A stretch of 64,000 nt of DNA from Leeuwenhoekiella sp. MAR_2009_132. GTDB lineage: Bacteria > Bacteroidota > Bacteroidia > Flavobacteriales > Flavobacteriaceae. The translations under genes were made by a program, and so were the position numbers. The notes beneath the pieces were generated by a model, which worked only from the letters and a program-made list of their open reading frames with translations, was not told the origin of the DNA and searched no databases. Shown one piece after another: positions 8,672-17,291 of the stretch. The stretch is taken from assembly GCF_000687915.1 (NCBI RefSeq), contig NZ_JHZY01000004.1:1188001-1252000 (forward strand), read 5' to 3'. Each line of letters begins with the position of its first letter. Position 1 is the first letter of the stretch.

Positions 8672-9235
8672 CTATTTCTTCCACCTAAGACTTTCCATTA
8701 TATGACGGATATCATTTTTCATATAGGCGGCAGCGGGTAAAATACTATCGTAGTTAGGCTTTACATTAAAATAGATAGATCCTGTTATAAAGTGCGCCGT
8801 GCTATCGGTAACATAAAATTGAGATTGTGAAGCTGCGTTACCAGCAACGTCATAAAACATACCGTAAACATTGTGTTCCTCATTAAAATACTTCTCTTCA
8901 GAGATATTGTCTGCCTTTATAACGTGCTCATAAGTTAGTTTTTGAGCATCGATTAACAACTCTTTAATATTATTAGTAACAGGCCGGTACGTTAGATACA
9001 GCGCAGCATCTAACGCAGGATATTCTAAAACGGCAGAGCAATCACTTTTATAGCGAACTACCGCAAGCGCATTTTTCATAAATTCATATGAACAATCGTC
9101 TGAACCATACAGAGAATATTCAGGAGCTTTGTAATTAAGCGCTAAAAAAGCATCAGGCTTTGGCAACACATCATCTTTGCAAGAAAAGATCAGAAAACTG
9201 CATAAAACCATTATATGTGCTGCTTTTAGATTCAA
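8672..9235 (-). CDS. gldD: Gliding motility lipoprotein GldD
   Basis: The 187-residue protein matches GldD: a lipoprotein signal with Cys19 (LIFSCKDD), then LPKPDAFLALNYKAPEY, GNAASQSQFYVTDSTAHFIT and NYDSILPAA with a C-terminal HIMESLRW. GldD is needed for gliding in Flavobacterium johnsoniae, although its exact role is unknown. The order gldE-gldD after ssb and mutY is that of other flavobacteria. I use the TTG at 9235: the ATG at 9211 would leave only ten residues before the lipidated cysteine and no positive charge. gldE ends 28 bases upstream. Confidence 0.92.
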   Translation of the reverse strand: MNLKAAHIMVLCSFLIFSCKDDVLPKPDAFLALNYKAPEYSLYGSDDCSYEFMKNALAVVRYKSDCSAVLEYPALDAALYLTYRPVTNNIKELLIDAQKLTYEHVIKADNISEEKYFNEEHNVYGMFYDVAGNAASQSQFYVTDSTAHFITGSIYFNVKPNYDSILPAAAYMKNDIRHIMESLRWKK

Positions 9236-9263
9236 TACTATAAAGATTATAAGAAACCCGCCT

Positions 9264-10592
9264 TTATTCGGTGTCTCTAATTGTAAGTTTAATTTGCTTA
9301 ATACGCTTTTGATCTATAGCCTCTATAGTAAACGCATAGTGCTCAAAATTTAGTATTTCGTTTTTCCGCGGAAAACCTTTAGAAATCTCTAAAAGAAATC
9401 CGGCTAGCGTTTCAGCCTCCCCTTTATTTTCTTCAAATGACGAAGGATCATCCATTCGCAGAACTTTGTAAAAATCTTTAAGCGATGTCTTTCCTTCAAA
9501 AATATAATTATTGTCATCTAGCTTAGAGAAGATAATATCTTCATCGTCAAACTCGTCGCTAATATCACCCACAATCTCTTCTATGATATCTTCCATAGAG
9601 ATTAAACCACTTGTACCGCCATATTCATCTACAACAATTGCAAGGTGTATTCGCTTCTCTTTAAATTCGTTTAAAAGATCATCTAGCTTTTTATTTTCGG
9701 GCACAAAGTAAGGGTCTCTTAAAAGAGAAGTCCACTCAAATTCTTCTTTATCTATATGCGGAAGCAAATCTTTAACATAGAGAATCCCAGATATATTATC
9801 TACATTATCTGCATAAACAGGAATACGTGAATACCCATTCTCAATTATTAAAGGAATAATAGTTGAGTAGGATGACTCTTCATTAAGCGCAAATACATCC
9901 ATTCTAGGTTTCATCACCTGCTTGGTATCTGTATTACCAAAACTCACTATACCTTTTAAAATTTTTTGCTCTTCTAAAGAGGTATCTTCTTCACTGGTTA
10001 ACTCTAATGCCTGCCCTAATTGATCTATACTTATATTAGCCTTTTGCTTGCCCAGGCGATCCTGAAGCAATAGCGTTATAGAACGCATAGGCATACTTAA
10101 GGGTGTAATGATAAAATCTAAAACCAGCATAGGATATGCCATTTGGCCAGAAAACTTTACCTTATTTCTACTGGCGTAAACTTTAGGCAAGATCTCACCA
10201 AACATAAGTATAAGAAAGGTAATTCCTAAAACTTCTACTAAAAATCTAAGATCTACCACCCAAACCTTTAAGCCATCAAGACCCGAGAATAACGTCTCTC
10301 CAAGACCTGTAAATATTAAAACAATAGCAATATTTATAAAGTTATTTGCAACCAGTATTGTTGCAAGAAGTTTTTTTGGCTTTTCTAATAATCCCGCAAC
10401 AATGCTTTCTTTTCTAGATTGCTTATCGGGATCTAGCTCTAAATCTGAAGGAGTAAGTGAAAAAAAAGCAACCTCAGTACCGCTAATTAAAGCTGAAAAA
10501 ACCAGCAAGATAAGCACCGCTATAATTTCTATAACCGTGGTTATTGAAAAGCTTTGTTGAATGAGTAGCAAACTTGGGGGGTCAGGATCCAA
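9264..10592 (-). CDS. gldE: Gliding motility-associated protein GldE (CNNM/CorC-like)
   Basis: The 442-residue protein has an N-terminal membrane domain of the DUF21/CNNM type (AVLILLVFSALISGTEVAFF, then ITFLILMFGEILPKVYASRN). Two CBS domains follow (VMKPRMDVFAL, ENGYSRIPVYADNVDNISGI, FKEKRIHLAIVVDEYGGTSG), and the C-terminus is a CorC/HlyC transporter-associated domain. That is the GldE architecture; it works with GldD in gliding, possibly as an ion-transport-related protein. The start is TTG at 10592, because an in-frame TAA stands directly before it. The N-terminal MDPDPPSLLL is typical of GldE. Confidence 0.93.
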   Translation of the reverse strand: MDPDPPSLLLIQQSFSITTVIEIIAVLILLVFSALISGTEVAFFSLTPSDLELDPDKQSRKESIVAGLLEKPKKLLATILVANNFINIAIVLIFTGLGETLFSGLDGLKVWVVDLRFLVEVLGITFLILMFGEILPKVYASRNKVKFSGQMAYPMLVLDFIITPLSMPMRSITLLLQDRLGKQKANISIDQLGQALELTSEEDTSLEEQKILKGIVSFGNTDTKQVMKPRMDVFALNEESSYSTIIPLIIENGYSRIPVYADNVDNISGILYVKDLLPHIDKEEFEWTSLLRDPYFVPENKKLDDLLNEFKEKRIHLAIVVDEYGGTSGLISMEDIIEEIVGDISDEFDDEDIIFSKLDDNNYIFEGKTSLKDFYKVLRMDDPSSFEENKGEAETLAGFLLEISKGFPRKNEILNFEHYAFTIEAIDQKRIKQIKLTIRDTE

Positions 10593-10620
10593 TTAAATGA
10601 TGGTGTTTAGTTTATACTAT

Positions 10621-11088
10621 TTAAAAAGGTAGATCATCTTCTTCCTCTTCAATTGCAGGAGTTACAGGAGATGGTGCCGCTTTCGTTTTAGCCGCTACTG
10701 CAGGTCTACTTTGAGTCGGTTGAGATGCAGAAGAATCCATACCTCCATTATCTTTAGGCGTTAAAAATGTAAAGTCTGTACACTGTATTTCTGTACTGTA
10801 ACGTTCAATACCAGACTCATCCTGCCATTTACGGGTTTTAATACGCCCTTCTATATATACCTTATCGCCTTTCTTCAAGTATTTTTCACAAATCTCGGCA
10901 CCTTTATTACGCACAACCACATTATGCCATTCGGTAGAGCTTACACGCTCACCCGAAGTTTTATTTGTATACGTCTCGTTAGTAGCAAGCGGAAAACGCC
11001 CTATACTGCCACCACCTTCAAAATAGTGCATTTTAACATCGTCTCCGGTGTGACCTATTAACATTACTTTATTTAATGTACCTGACAT
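10621..11088 (-). CDS. ssb: Single-stranded DNA-binding protein
   Basis: I start at the ATG at 11088 (MSGTLNKVMLIGHTGDDVKM), giving about 155 residues. A longer reading frame to 11109 adds only seven non-conserved residues. The OB fold has the usual features (GRFPLATNETY, STEWHNVVVRNKGAEICEKY, KKGDKVYIEGRIKTRKW). A flexible linker follows, then the acidic tip EEEEDDLPF that binds replication and repair partners. It coats single-stranded DNA during replication, recombination and repair. It lies between mutY and gldE, as in other flavobacteria. Confidence 0.97.
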   Translation of the reverse strand: MSGTLNKVMLIGHTGDDVKMHYFEGGGSIGRFPLATNETYTNKTSGERVSSTEWHNVVVRNKGAEICEKYLKKGDKVYIEGRIKTRKWQDESGIERYSTEIQCTDFTFLTPKDNGGMDSSASQPTQSRPAVAAKTKAAPSPVTPAIEEEEDDLPF

Positions 11089-11193
11089 AATCTTAATTTG
11101 AAAGATCAAAAGTAACTAAAATTAAGTAGTTGCTCAACTAAAAACACGTTAAGCCTTTGCCATAAATCACATAGATTTTAAGGTGTTTCCCTA

Positions 11194-12276
11194 TTAATGT
11201 TCCTCAAAATCAAAAGTTTCCATAAAACGATCAATAACTCTAGGCACTGCAAACTCACTAAAGCTTGTAAATGGTATAGTTTGAAGACCCTTAGCTTCTA
11301 CGACCTTAGCAATCCAAAACTTAACGTGCAGCTTTTGATGTGACAACTTATGAACAATAGGCTCAGTCTGACCTGGTTTAATAGACTCTACTTCTAAATT
11401 GTCAAAGAGAATTGGTTCATCTGTACCTTTAATAGAAAAGCCTTTCACGCATTCGCGGAACGTATTTAAATCAAGATCTGTTTCAGATTCCAGTAAGGGA
11501 AAGTCAAACAAGCCCTGCCAGATACCCTTTTCTTCCCGCTTACCTAGTACAGTTTTGCCGTCTCGTGTAATGAATATTAAATAATTAAAAAACCGGTCCC
11601 GCACTTTTATTTTTCCTTCTTTATAAGGAAGACGCTCTATTTTACCCTGCTGAAACGCGACACATTCTCTAATAAAAGGGCAATGCAAACAATACGGATT
11701 CTTAGGCTTACACTGCGTTGCACCAAACTCCATAATCGCCTGATTAAAGGTTGCTGGATCATTGATATCAATCAGTTTTTGAGCCAACTCTTTAAACTCT
11801 TTTTTACCAGATGTAGAATCTATAGGAGTTTCAATACCAAAAACTCGAGAAAGTACTCTATATACATTACCATCTACAACAGCTCTAACTTCATTAAAAC
11901 ATATAGAAGCAATCGCACTGGCGGTATAATCACCCACACCCTTTAATTTTATGATTTCAGAATAGGTAGTCGGGAAGATACCGTCTAAATCATAAGCTAC
12001 TTTTTTTGCAGTAGCATGCAAATTACGAGCTCTAGAGTAGTAGCCCAGACCTTGCCATAATTTTAAAACCACATCTTCGTCTGCATCAGCGAGTGATTTT
12101 ATATCAGGAAATGCCGTTATAAACTTAAAATAATAAGGAGTTCCCTGCTCAACACGTGTTTGCTGAAGTATGATTTCTGAAAGCCAAATGTAATACGGGT
12201 CGCTTGTAGACCTCCAAGGAAGCGCTCTTTTATTTTGTAAGTACCAGTCAATTAGTTTTTTAGAGAAATTTAACAC
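11194..12276 (-). CDS. mutY: A/G-specific adenine DNA glycosylase MutY
   Basis: The 360-residue protein removes adenine mispaired with 8-oxoguanine. Visible features are the catalytic glutamate in SEIILQQTRVEQG, the helix-hairpin-helix LKGVGDYTASAIAS, the catalytic aspartate in VVDGNVYRVLSR, and the iron-sulphur cluster cysteines in CKPKNPYCLHCPFIREC (C-x6-C-x2-C-x5-C). The C-terminal Nudix-like domain, with HKLSHQKLHVKFW, reads the oxidised base. The start is GTG at 12276 (MLNFSKKLIDWY). It heads the minus-strand ssb-gldE-gldD run; the HU gene diverges from it. Confidence 0.97.
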   Translation of the reverse strand: MLNFSKKLIDWYLQNKRALPWRSTSDPYYIWLSEIILQQTRVEQGTPYYFKFITAFPDIKSLADADEDVVLKLWQGLGYYSRARNLHATAKKVAYDLDGIFPTTYSEIIKLKGVGDYTASAIASICFNEVRAVVDGNVYRVLSRVFGIETPIDSTSGKKEFKELAQKLIDINDPATFNQAIMEFGATQCKPKNPYCLHCPFIRECVAFQQGKIERLPYKEGKIKVRDRFFNYLIFITRDGKTVLGKREEKGIWQGLFDFPLLESETDLDLNTFRECVKGFSIKGTDEPILFDNLEVESIKPGQTEPIVHKLSHQKLHVKFWIAKVVEAKGLQTIPFTSFSEFAVPRVIDRFMETFDFEEH

Positions 12277-12334
12277 AAAAAATACCTTTTGTTCAATTTA
12301 GCCGTTTATGTAGTTATATTTTAATCTTTTACGC

Positions 12335-12366
12335 TTGAAATATTGATTTATTAATGTGTATATTTG
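12335..12366 (+). promoter_or_regulatory. Bacteroidota-type promoter of the HU gene
   Basis: TTG at 12335-12337 and TATATTTG at 12359-12366 are 21 bases apart, which matches the TTG/TAnnTTTG promoter consensus. The HU start codon lies 39 bases beyond the -7 element. Confidence 0.6.
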
Positions 12367-12404
12367 CACCCTTGAAAATTTTTAACCCCCTAAAACAATA
12401 AATA

Positions 12405-12701
12405 ATGACAAAAGCAGATATTGTTGCTAAGATTTCCGAGAAATTAGGAATTGAGAAAAATGATGTTCAGGCAACTGTTGAAACATTTATGACCGAAGTG
12501 AAGAACTCTCTGGAAAGTGGAGACAATGTTTACTTAAGAGGTTTTGGAAGTTTTATTATCAAAACGCGTGCTGAGAAAACCGGCCGTAACATTTCTAAGA
12601 ATACTACTATTAAGATACCCGCACATAACATACCTGCGTTTAAACCTGCTAAGGTTTTTGTAGAAGGTGTTAAGTCAAACGTATCAGTAGACGAAAACTA
12701 A
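12405..12701 (+). CDS. HU/IHF family DNA-binding protein
   Basis: The 98-residue protein has the complete HU/IHF fold: MTKADIVAKISEKLGIEKND, then the beta arm region LRGFGSFIIKTRAEKTGRNI and the IPAHNIPAFKPAKVF tip and anchor. It bends and compacts DNA as a dimer. The arm motif FGSFxxxxRxxRxGRNP is slightly altered (GRNISKNTTIKI), a form often called IHF beta-like in flavobacteria. It is followed after 25 bases by a 30-residue basic protein that probably shares its transcript. Confidence 0.95.
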   Translation: MTKADIVAKISEKLGIEKNDVQATVETFMTEVKNSLESGDNVYLRGFGSFIIKTRAEKTGRNISKNTTIKIPAHNIPAFKPAKVFVEGVKSNVSVDEN

Positions 12702-12726
12702 CTATTAATTATTAAACCGAGCTCTT

Positions 12727-12819
12727 ATGCCAAGTGGTAAAAAAAGAAAAAGACACAAGGTAGCAACGCACAAACGTAAAAAACGTCGTCGCGCTAACCG
12801 TCACAAAAAGAAAAAGTAG
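12727..12819 (+). CDS. 30-residue Arg/Lys/His-rich protein, probably ribosome-associated
   Basis: An ATG at 12727 opens a 30-codon frame whose product begins MPSGKKRKRHKVATHKRKKR and ends RRANRHKKKK; about two thirds of the residues are Lys, Arg or His. Small proteins of this appearance (MPSGKKRKRHK...) occur across Bacteroidota as annotated hypothetical or ribosomal-type proteins. The charge and size resemble Thx and other tiny rRNA-binding proteins. It sits between the HU gene (25 bases upstream) and ribonuclease G, and its stop codon is inside the following terminator stem. A ribosomal role is an inference from composition and context. Confidence 0.75.
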   Translation: MPSGKKRKRHKVATHKRKKRRRANRHKKKK

Positions 12820-12836
12820 TCTAGTACTACTTTTTC
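12810..12836 (+). terminator. Hairpin overlapping the stop of the 30-residue gene
   Basis: GAAAAAGTAGT (12810-12820) and ACTACTTTTTC (12826-12836) form a perfect 11-bp stem with loop CTAGT. The right arm supplies a T5 run. The left arm includes the last codons and the stop of the basic protein gene. It probably ends the HU transcript before ribonuclease G. Confidence 0.65.
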
Positions 12837-13009
12837 TGTTATTATAGCGTTTGTTATAATAACACATGTTCATTGACATCTGGAGTCTTCGCACAATTTG
12901 CTGCGTAAAACTTCTAACGTTTACAAAATCCTGTGAAAAAAAATGTTTAATCTTTTTGCAGCAAATACCTGTATATCAGGCTAATGCTGTGGATATAATT
13001 TAATGAAGC

Positions 13010-14548
13010 GTGAATAATGAATTAATCATTAGATCCAGTTCCACTTCAGTTGATTTTGCCCTTTTAAAAGATGGTAAACTAATAGAATTACATAAGGATG
13101 AGGAAGATAACCAGTTTGCGGTAGGAGATATTTTTATCTCTAAAATACGCAAGACGGTTTCTGGTCTTAATGCCGCATTTGTCAATGTAGGCTACGAGAA
13201 AGATGCATTTTTGCACTATCACGATTTAGGACCGCAGCTTCCCACTCTTTTGAAATTTGTAAAACGTGTAAGCACAGGTAAACTCAAGGATTACTCCTTA
13301 AAAAACTTTCCTACAGAAAAAGACATTGATAAAAACGGTAAAATAGCAGACGCTATAAAATCTAATCAATCTATTCTCGTACAGGTAGTTAAAGAACCCA
13401 TTTCTACAAAGGGCCCAAGAATAAGCAGTGAGCTATCTATTGCCGGGAGATATGTGGTTTTAGTTCCTTTTTCTGATCGTATTTCTATTTCGCAAAAAAT
13501 AGAATCTAAAGAAGAAAAAGCACGCCTTAAACGCCTCATGCAGAGTATACGACCCAAAGGTTTTGGCGTAATTGTGCGTACTGTCGCTGAAGGAAAAATG
13601 GTTGCAGAGTTAGATAAAGATCTACAAAACCTGGTAGACCGTTGGACTGCCATGTGTAAAAAATTACACAATGCCCATTTACCCAGTAAAGTTTTAGGTG
13701 AGATGAACAGAGCCTCTTCTATGTTAAGAGACTTGTTTAACGACACCTTCACTGCAATATGTGTAGATGACGAGACATTGTATTATCAAATTAAAGAATA
13801 TCTGCAAGAGATTGCACCTAATAAAGAAAATATCGTAAAACTACACCAGAGTAATGTACCTGTTTTTGAAAAACATGGCATTGAACGACAAATTAAAACT
13901 TCCTTTGGGAAGACTGTATCGATGAGTCGTGGGGCTTATTTAGTTATCGAACACACTGAAGCTTTACATGTTATAGATGTAAATAGTGGTAACCGATCTA
14001 ATAAAGCTAAAAGTCAGGAAGAAACAGCTTTGGAAGTAAATATGATCGCTGCAACTGAGATTGCACGCCAATTGCGTCTACGCGATATGGGCGGTATTAT
14101 AGTAGTAGATTTTATAGATATGGGTAAAGCCGAAAATCGTAAAACACTTTTTAATCATCTACGTGATGAAATGAGCGATGACCGTGCAAAGCATAAAATT
14201 TTACCCCCCAGTAAATTTGGACTTATTCAGATTACACGTCAACGTGTACGACCTGAAATGAACATAAAGACCCGGGAGAAAGATCCTAATGGAGATGGTG
14301 AAATTGAAGCACCTATTAGTGTTGTAAGTCGCATACAAGCAGACTTAATAAAATTATTCAAAAAAGACTATAAAAAGATTACGTTACATACGCATCCTTT
14401 TATAGAGGCCTTCTTGACAAAAGGCTTCCCATCAGTACGTTCTAAATGGTTTATAGAACATAAAAAATGGGTAAAAATAATGCCCAGAGATGCTTACACG
14501 TATCTTGAGTACCGTTTTACAGATAAAGACGGGAAAGAAATTAGATAA
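13010..14548 (+). CDS. rng: Ribonuclease E/G family endoribonuclease
   Basis: The 512-residue protein has an N-terminal S1 domain (FAVGDIFISKIRKTVSGLNAAFVNVGYEKDAFLHYHDLG region) and the catalytic RNase E/G core. In the core the metal-binding aspartates lie in EALHVIDVNSGNRSNK and GGIIVVDFIDMGKAENR, and ITRQRVRPE is the usual core signature. The family processes 16S rRNA 5' ends and degrades mRNA. The start is GTG at 13010; the ATG seven bases upstream is in another frame and stops after four codons. The length matches RNase G rather than the long RNase E with its degradosome tail. A good terminator follows. Confidence 0.95.
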   Translation: MNNELIIRSSSTSVDFALLKDGKLIELHKDEEDNQFAVGDIFISKIRKTVSGLNAAFVNVGYEKDAFLHYHDLGPQLPTLLKFVKRVSTGKLKDYSLKNFPTEKDIDKNGKIADAIKSNQSILVQVVKEPISTKGPRISSELSIAGRYVVLVPFSDRISISQKIESKEEKARLKRLMQSIRPKGFGVIVRTVAEGKMVAELDKDLQNLVDRWTAMCKKLHNAHLPSKVLGEMNRASSMLRDLFNDTFTAICVDDETLYYQIKEYLQEIAPNKENIVKLHQSNVPVFEKHGIERQIKTSFGKTVSMSRGAYLVIEHTEALHVIDVNSGNRSNKAKSQEETALEVNMIAATEIARQLRLRDMGGIIVVDFIDMGKAENRKTLFNHLRDEMSDDRAKHKILPPSKFGLIQITRQRVRPEMNIKTREKDPNGDGEIEAPISVVSRIQADLIKLFKKDYKKITLHTHPFIEAFLTKGFPSVRSKWFIEHKKWVKIMPRDAYTYLEYRFTDKDGKEIR

Positions 14549-14555
14549 CTGAAAT

Positions 14556-14587
14556 AACCCTCATCGTGCAAACGGTGGGGGTTTTTT
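14556..14587 (+). terminator. Terminator of the ribonuclease G gene
   Basis: AACCCTCATCG (14556-14566) pairs with CGGTGGGGGTT (14573-14583), including two G-U pairs, across a six-base loop and is followed by a T6 run. It lies just after the ribonuclease stop and before recX. Confidence 0.75.
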
Positions 14588-14617
14588 GTTTTATATCTTT
14601 GGCTTATTTTAATTTTA

Positions 14618-15094
14618 ATGCAACAACCTGTAAAAACCTATACGCTAGAAGAAGCAAAGCGAAAGCTTGAAGCTTATTGCGCTTATCAAGATCGCTGCCA
14701 TAAAGAAGTGCGTGAGAAACTGCTTCAAATGCAAATGATTCCAGATGCTATAGATGCAATAATTTATCATCTTTTACAGCACAAATTTTTAGATGAAGAA
14801 CGCTTCGCACGCAGTTTTGCCCGTGGAAAATTTCGTCATAAGCAATGGGGTAAAAACCGCATTAAACAAGAATTAAAACAGCGCGAAATAGGCGATTATA
14901 TTATCAAAAAAGCTTTCACCGAAATTCCAGATTCTGAATATCTAGAAACTTTTGATCTACTAGCTCAAAAACGCTTTAACCAATTAACGGAAAAAGATAA
15001 ATACAAAAAACGAAAAAAACTAGCCGATTACTTATTCTACCGTGGCTGGCCAGGAGACTGGATTTACGAGAAGTCTAAAGAATTAATACCTTAG
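14618..15094 (+). CDS. recX: RecX family regulatory protein
   Basis: The 158-residue protein has the helical repeats of RecX: ALxxLxxRxxSxxELxxKL-type opening (EEAKRKLEAYCAYQDRCHKE), then LLQHKFLDEERFARSFARGK with HKQWGKNRIKQELKQR and a third repeat ending FYRGWPGDWIYE. RecX binds RecA filaments and limits or tunes recombination. It is not next to recA here; its neighbours are ribonuclease G and a cupin gene. The stop is followed by about 120 bases without a gene before the convergent cupin gene. Confidence 0.93.
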   Translation: MQQPVKTYTLEEAKRKLEAYCAYQDRCHKEVREKLLQMQMIPDAIDAIIYHLLQHKFLDEERFARSFARGKFRHKQWGKNRIKQELKQREIGDYIIKKAFTEIPDSEYLETFDLLAQKRFNQLTEKDKYKKRKKLADYLFYRGWPGDWIYEKSKELIP

Positions 15095-15216
15095 TTTTCT
15101 TTTACTAACAGTTTTATATTCTTAGGACTAAGAAATAAATTTTAGTGCTTTTACGTAGAGAACCATCGCAGCAAGATTCACCAACTTTTAAGCAAACTTC
15201 AGAATCAGAAACTCAT

Positions 15217-16077
15217 TTAAATACCGTGTGCCGTATGGGTTTCGGTAATCGCACGTTCGTTTTTCTCATCGATCCATGCCTGTCCTTTTCTACGTCGCAT
15301 TAAGCCATCAAAATGACGCATTATAAAGACATTATAAACGGCGCGTAACAGATGTTTAGGCTTTCTAGGTAGCGAACGTAAACTCATGCTAAAACCAGGC
15401 GTTACATACTTCATATAATGCCAGTATCCTTCAGGCATGTATAGAGTTTCCCCGTGGTTAAGTTCGCAGATAAAGCCTTCTGCTTTTTTTAAAACCGGAA
15501 ATTTATCAAAATCCGGATTATCAAAATCAATATCTTCTCTGGTTATTAACGAGTGCGGAACTTTGTATAAATTTCTAGTCTGCTCCGGAGGGAATAAAAC
15601 CACCTGTTTTTTTCCGTGGAAATGAAAATGCAAAATATTTGCCCAATCTATATCGTGATGCATAAAAACCCGTGAGTTTTCACCACCGAAGAATACCATA
15701 GGTATTTGCTTGATTAAATGCAATCCTATTTTTGGAAAATTGAAGTCCTTTTTAAGCGAAGGAACTTCTTTCATAATATTATATAAGAAAATACGATAGG
15801 TCGTAGGCTCTTTTTTTAGCAAATCTATATAATCTGCCATCTTCATTTTTGCGTGGGCCTGGTTAAAGCCGTCTTCGTGAGTAACCGGCCTATCATCATA
15901 TAATGGCACTTCCTTATCACCGGCTACATCTTTAATGTAGTCAAGATCCCATTTATCAAAAGCAGGCCAATCTTCAATTAAATTTTCGATTACCACTGGT
16001 TTTTGTGGTTTCAAATAATTTTTAATCAATTCTGCTTTAGTAATTGTTTTTACCCTATTTATTTCGGTAAGCTTCAA
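15217..16077 (-). CDS. Cupin-like (JmjC-type) putative Fe(II)/2-oxoglutarate oxygenase
   Basis: This 286-residue protein belongs to the cupin_8/JmjC-like group. The N-terminus has KPVVIENLIEDWPAFDKWD. The iron-binding facial triad is visible as H140-x-D142 (VFMHHDIDWAN) and H220 (GETLYMPEGYWHYM), with HFHGKKQVVLFPP between them. Family members hydroxylate proteins, tRNA or other substrates; the substrate here is unknown. It begins at TTG 16077, 17 bases after bioB, so it is probably cotranscribed with the biotin genes, although a role in biotin synthesis is not established. Confidence 0.82.
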   Translation of the reverse strand: MKLTEINRVKTITKAELIKNYLKPQKPVVIENLIEDWPAFDKWDLDYIKDVAGDKEVPLYDDRPVTHEDGFNQAHAKMKMADYIDLLKKEPTTYRIFLYNIMKEVPSLKKDFNFPKIGLHLIKQIPMVFFGGENSRVFMHHDIDWANILHFHFHGKKQVVLFPPEQTRNLYKVPHSLITREDIDFDNPDFDKFPVLKKAEGFICELNHGETLYMPEGYWHYMKYVTPGFSMSLRSLPRKPKHLLRAVYNVFIMRHFDGLMRRRKGQAWIDEKNERAITETHTAHGI

Positions 16078-16094
16078 GTATATAAGTATTAGGA

Positions 16095-17183
16095 TTAAGC
16101 TTTAGCTTTTGCCTTTGCTTCTTCATTACGAGGTATCGTATGACCCGGTCTAGACCATTTTGGCTTTTCACCGGTAGGCATATGTTTAGAGTCTTGAGCT
16201 TCTACAGTTTCTGGTTTTGCCTTTTTTACAAAAGGTGCCTGCGGATTTAAGCCTAACAATTCAAACATCTTCATATCTTCATTTACATCAGGATTAGGTG
16301 TAGTTAACAACTTATCTCCTGCAAAAATCGAATTTGCTCCCGCAAAGAAACACATTGCCTGCCCTTCTCTGCTCATTTGCGTACGTCCTGCACTTAGTCG
16401 TACTTGTGTTTGTGGCATTACAATACGAGTAGTTGCTACCATACGCACCATTTCCCATATAGAAATAGGCTCAATATCTTCCATTGGGGTGCCTTCTACC
16501 GCTACTAATGCATTTATAGGCACACTTTCTGGCTGTGGGTCTAAAGTCGCAAGAGCAACGAGCATACCAGCTCTATCTTCTACTTTTTCTCCCATCCCAA
16601 TAATACCACCGCTACAAACCGTAACATTGGTCTTGCGTACATTTCCTATCGTATCTAATCGATCTTGAAAAGCACGTGTTGAGATCACATCTTTATAATA
16701 ATCTTCAGAAGTATCTAAGTTGTGATTATAAGCATATAAACCCGCTTCAGCCAGACGTTGCGCCTGATTTTCGGTAATCATACCTAGCGTACAACATACT
16801 TCCATATCCAGTTTGTTAATGGTACGTACCATTTCTAATACCTGATCAAACTCTTCACCATCCTTTACGTTTCTCCAGGCAGCACCCATACAAACGCGCG
16901 AACTTCCTGCAGCTTTAGCACGTAAAGCCTGTGCTTTTACCTGCTGAACTCCCATTAAATCATTGCCTTTAATATCTGTATGATATCTCGCAGCTTGCGG
17001 GCAGTACCCACAATCTTCGGGGCAACCACCTGTTTTAATTGATAATAATGTAGAAACCTGTACGGTATTGGGATCGTGATGCAAGCGATGTGTTGTCGCA
17101 GCTTCATAAAGCAATTCCATTAAAGGTTTATTATAGATATCGAGGATTTCCTCGCGAGTCCAGTTATGTTTCATCTGTTTCAT
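16095..17183 (-). CDS. bioB: Biotin synthase
   Basis: The 362-residue protein is a radical-SAM enzyme that inserts sulphur into dethiobiotin. The SAM-cluster cysteines are Cys54, Cys58 and Cys61 (GGCPEDCGYCPQ). Other conserved parts are SRVCMGAAWRN, YNHNLDTSEDYY, CSGGIIGMGE and RLSAGRTQMS, whose arginine binds the auxiliary cluster. The C-terminus carries a lysine- and alanine-rich tail (EEAKAKAKA). The start could be ATG 17183 or the ATG nine bases later. It is separated from the ketosynthase gene by about 108 bases. Confidence 0.98.
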   Translation of the reverse strand: MKQMKHNWTREEILDIYNKPLMELLYEAATTHRLHHDPNTVQVSTLLSIKTGGCPEDCGYCPQAARYHTDIKGNDLMGVQQVKAQALRAKAAGSSRVCMGAAWRNVKDGEEFDQVLEMVRTINKLDMEVCCTLGMITENQAQRLAEAGLYAYNHNLDTSEDYYKDVISTRAFQDRLDTIGNVRKTNVTVCSGGIIGMGEKVEDRAGMLVALATLDPQPESVPINALVAVEGTPMEDIEPISIWEMVRMVATTRIVMPQTQVRLSAGRTQMSREGQAMCFFAGANSIFAGDKLLTTPNPDVNEDMKMFELLGLNPQAPFVKKAKPETVEAQDSKHMPTGEKPKWSRPGHTIPRNEEAKAKAKA

Positions 17184-17291
17184 TTTAAATCCTTGACAGT
17201 AAAAGAATTTATCTTTTCTACCAAAGTAGATTTTATAGCTCTTGAAAGTGTTTCAAAAATACTAAATCTGTTGTTTATAAATGTGAAAAAG

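Noticed and set aside
12839..12862. TTATTATA...TATAATAA inverted repeat after the 30-codon gene
   Set aside because: It is A/T-only and short, without a T run, so it could be chance in a low-GC spacer.
12968..12980. CCTG-TATAT-CAGG palindrome ahead of ribonuclease G
   Set aside because: Four-base arms are too short to claim an operator.
12837..13009. Possible small RNA in the spacer before ribonuclease G
   Set aside because: About 170 bases with only weak inverted repeats and no clear promoter-terminator pair; an untranslated leader is just as likely.
13366..13752. 128-codon minus-strand frame inside the ribonuclease G gene
   Set aside because: The + strand frame encodes the conserved RNase E/G core; the reverse frame shows no domain or start context.
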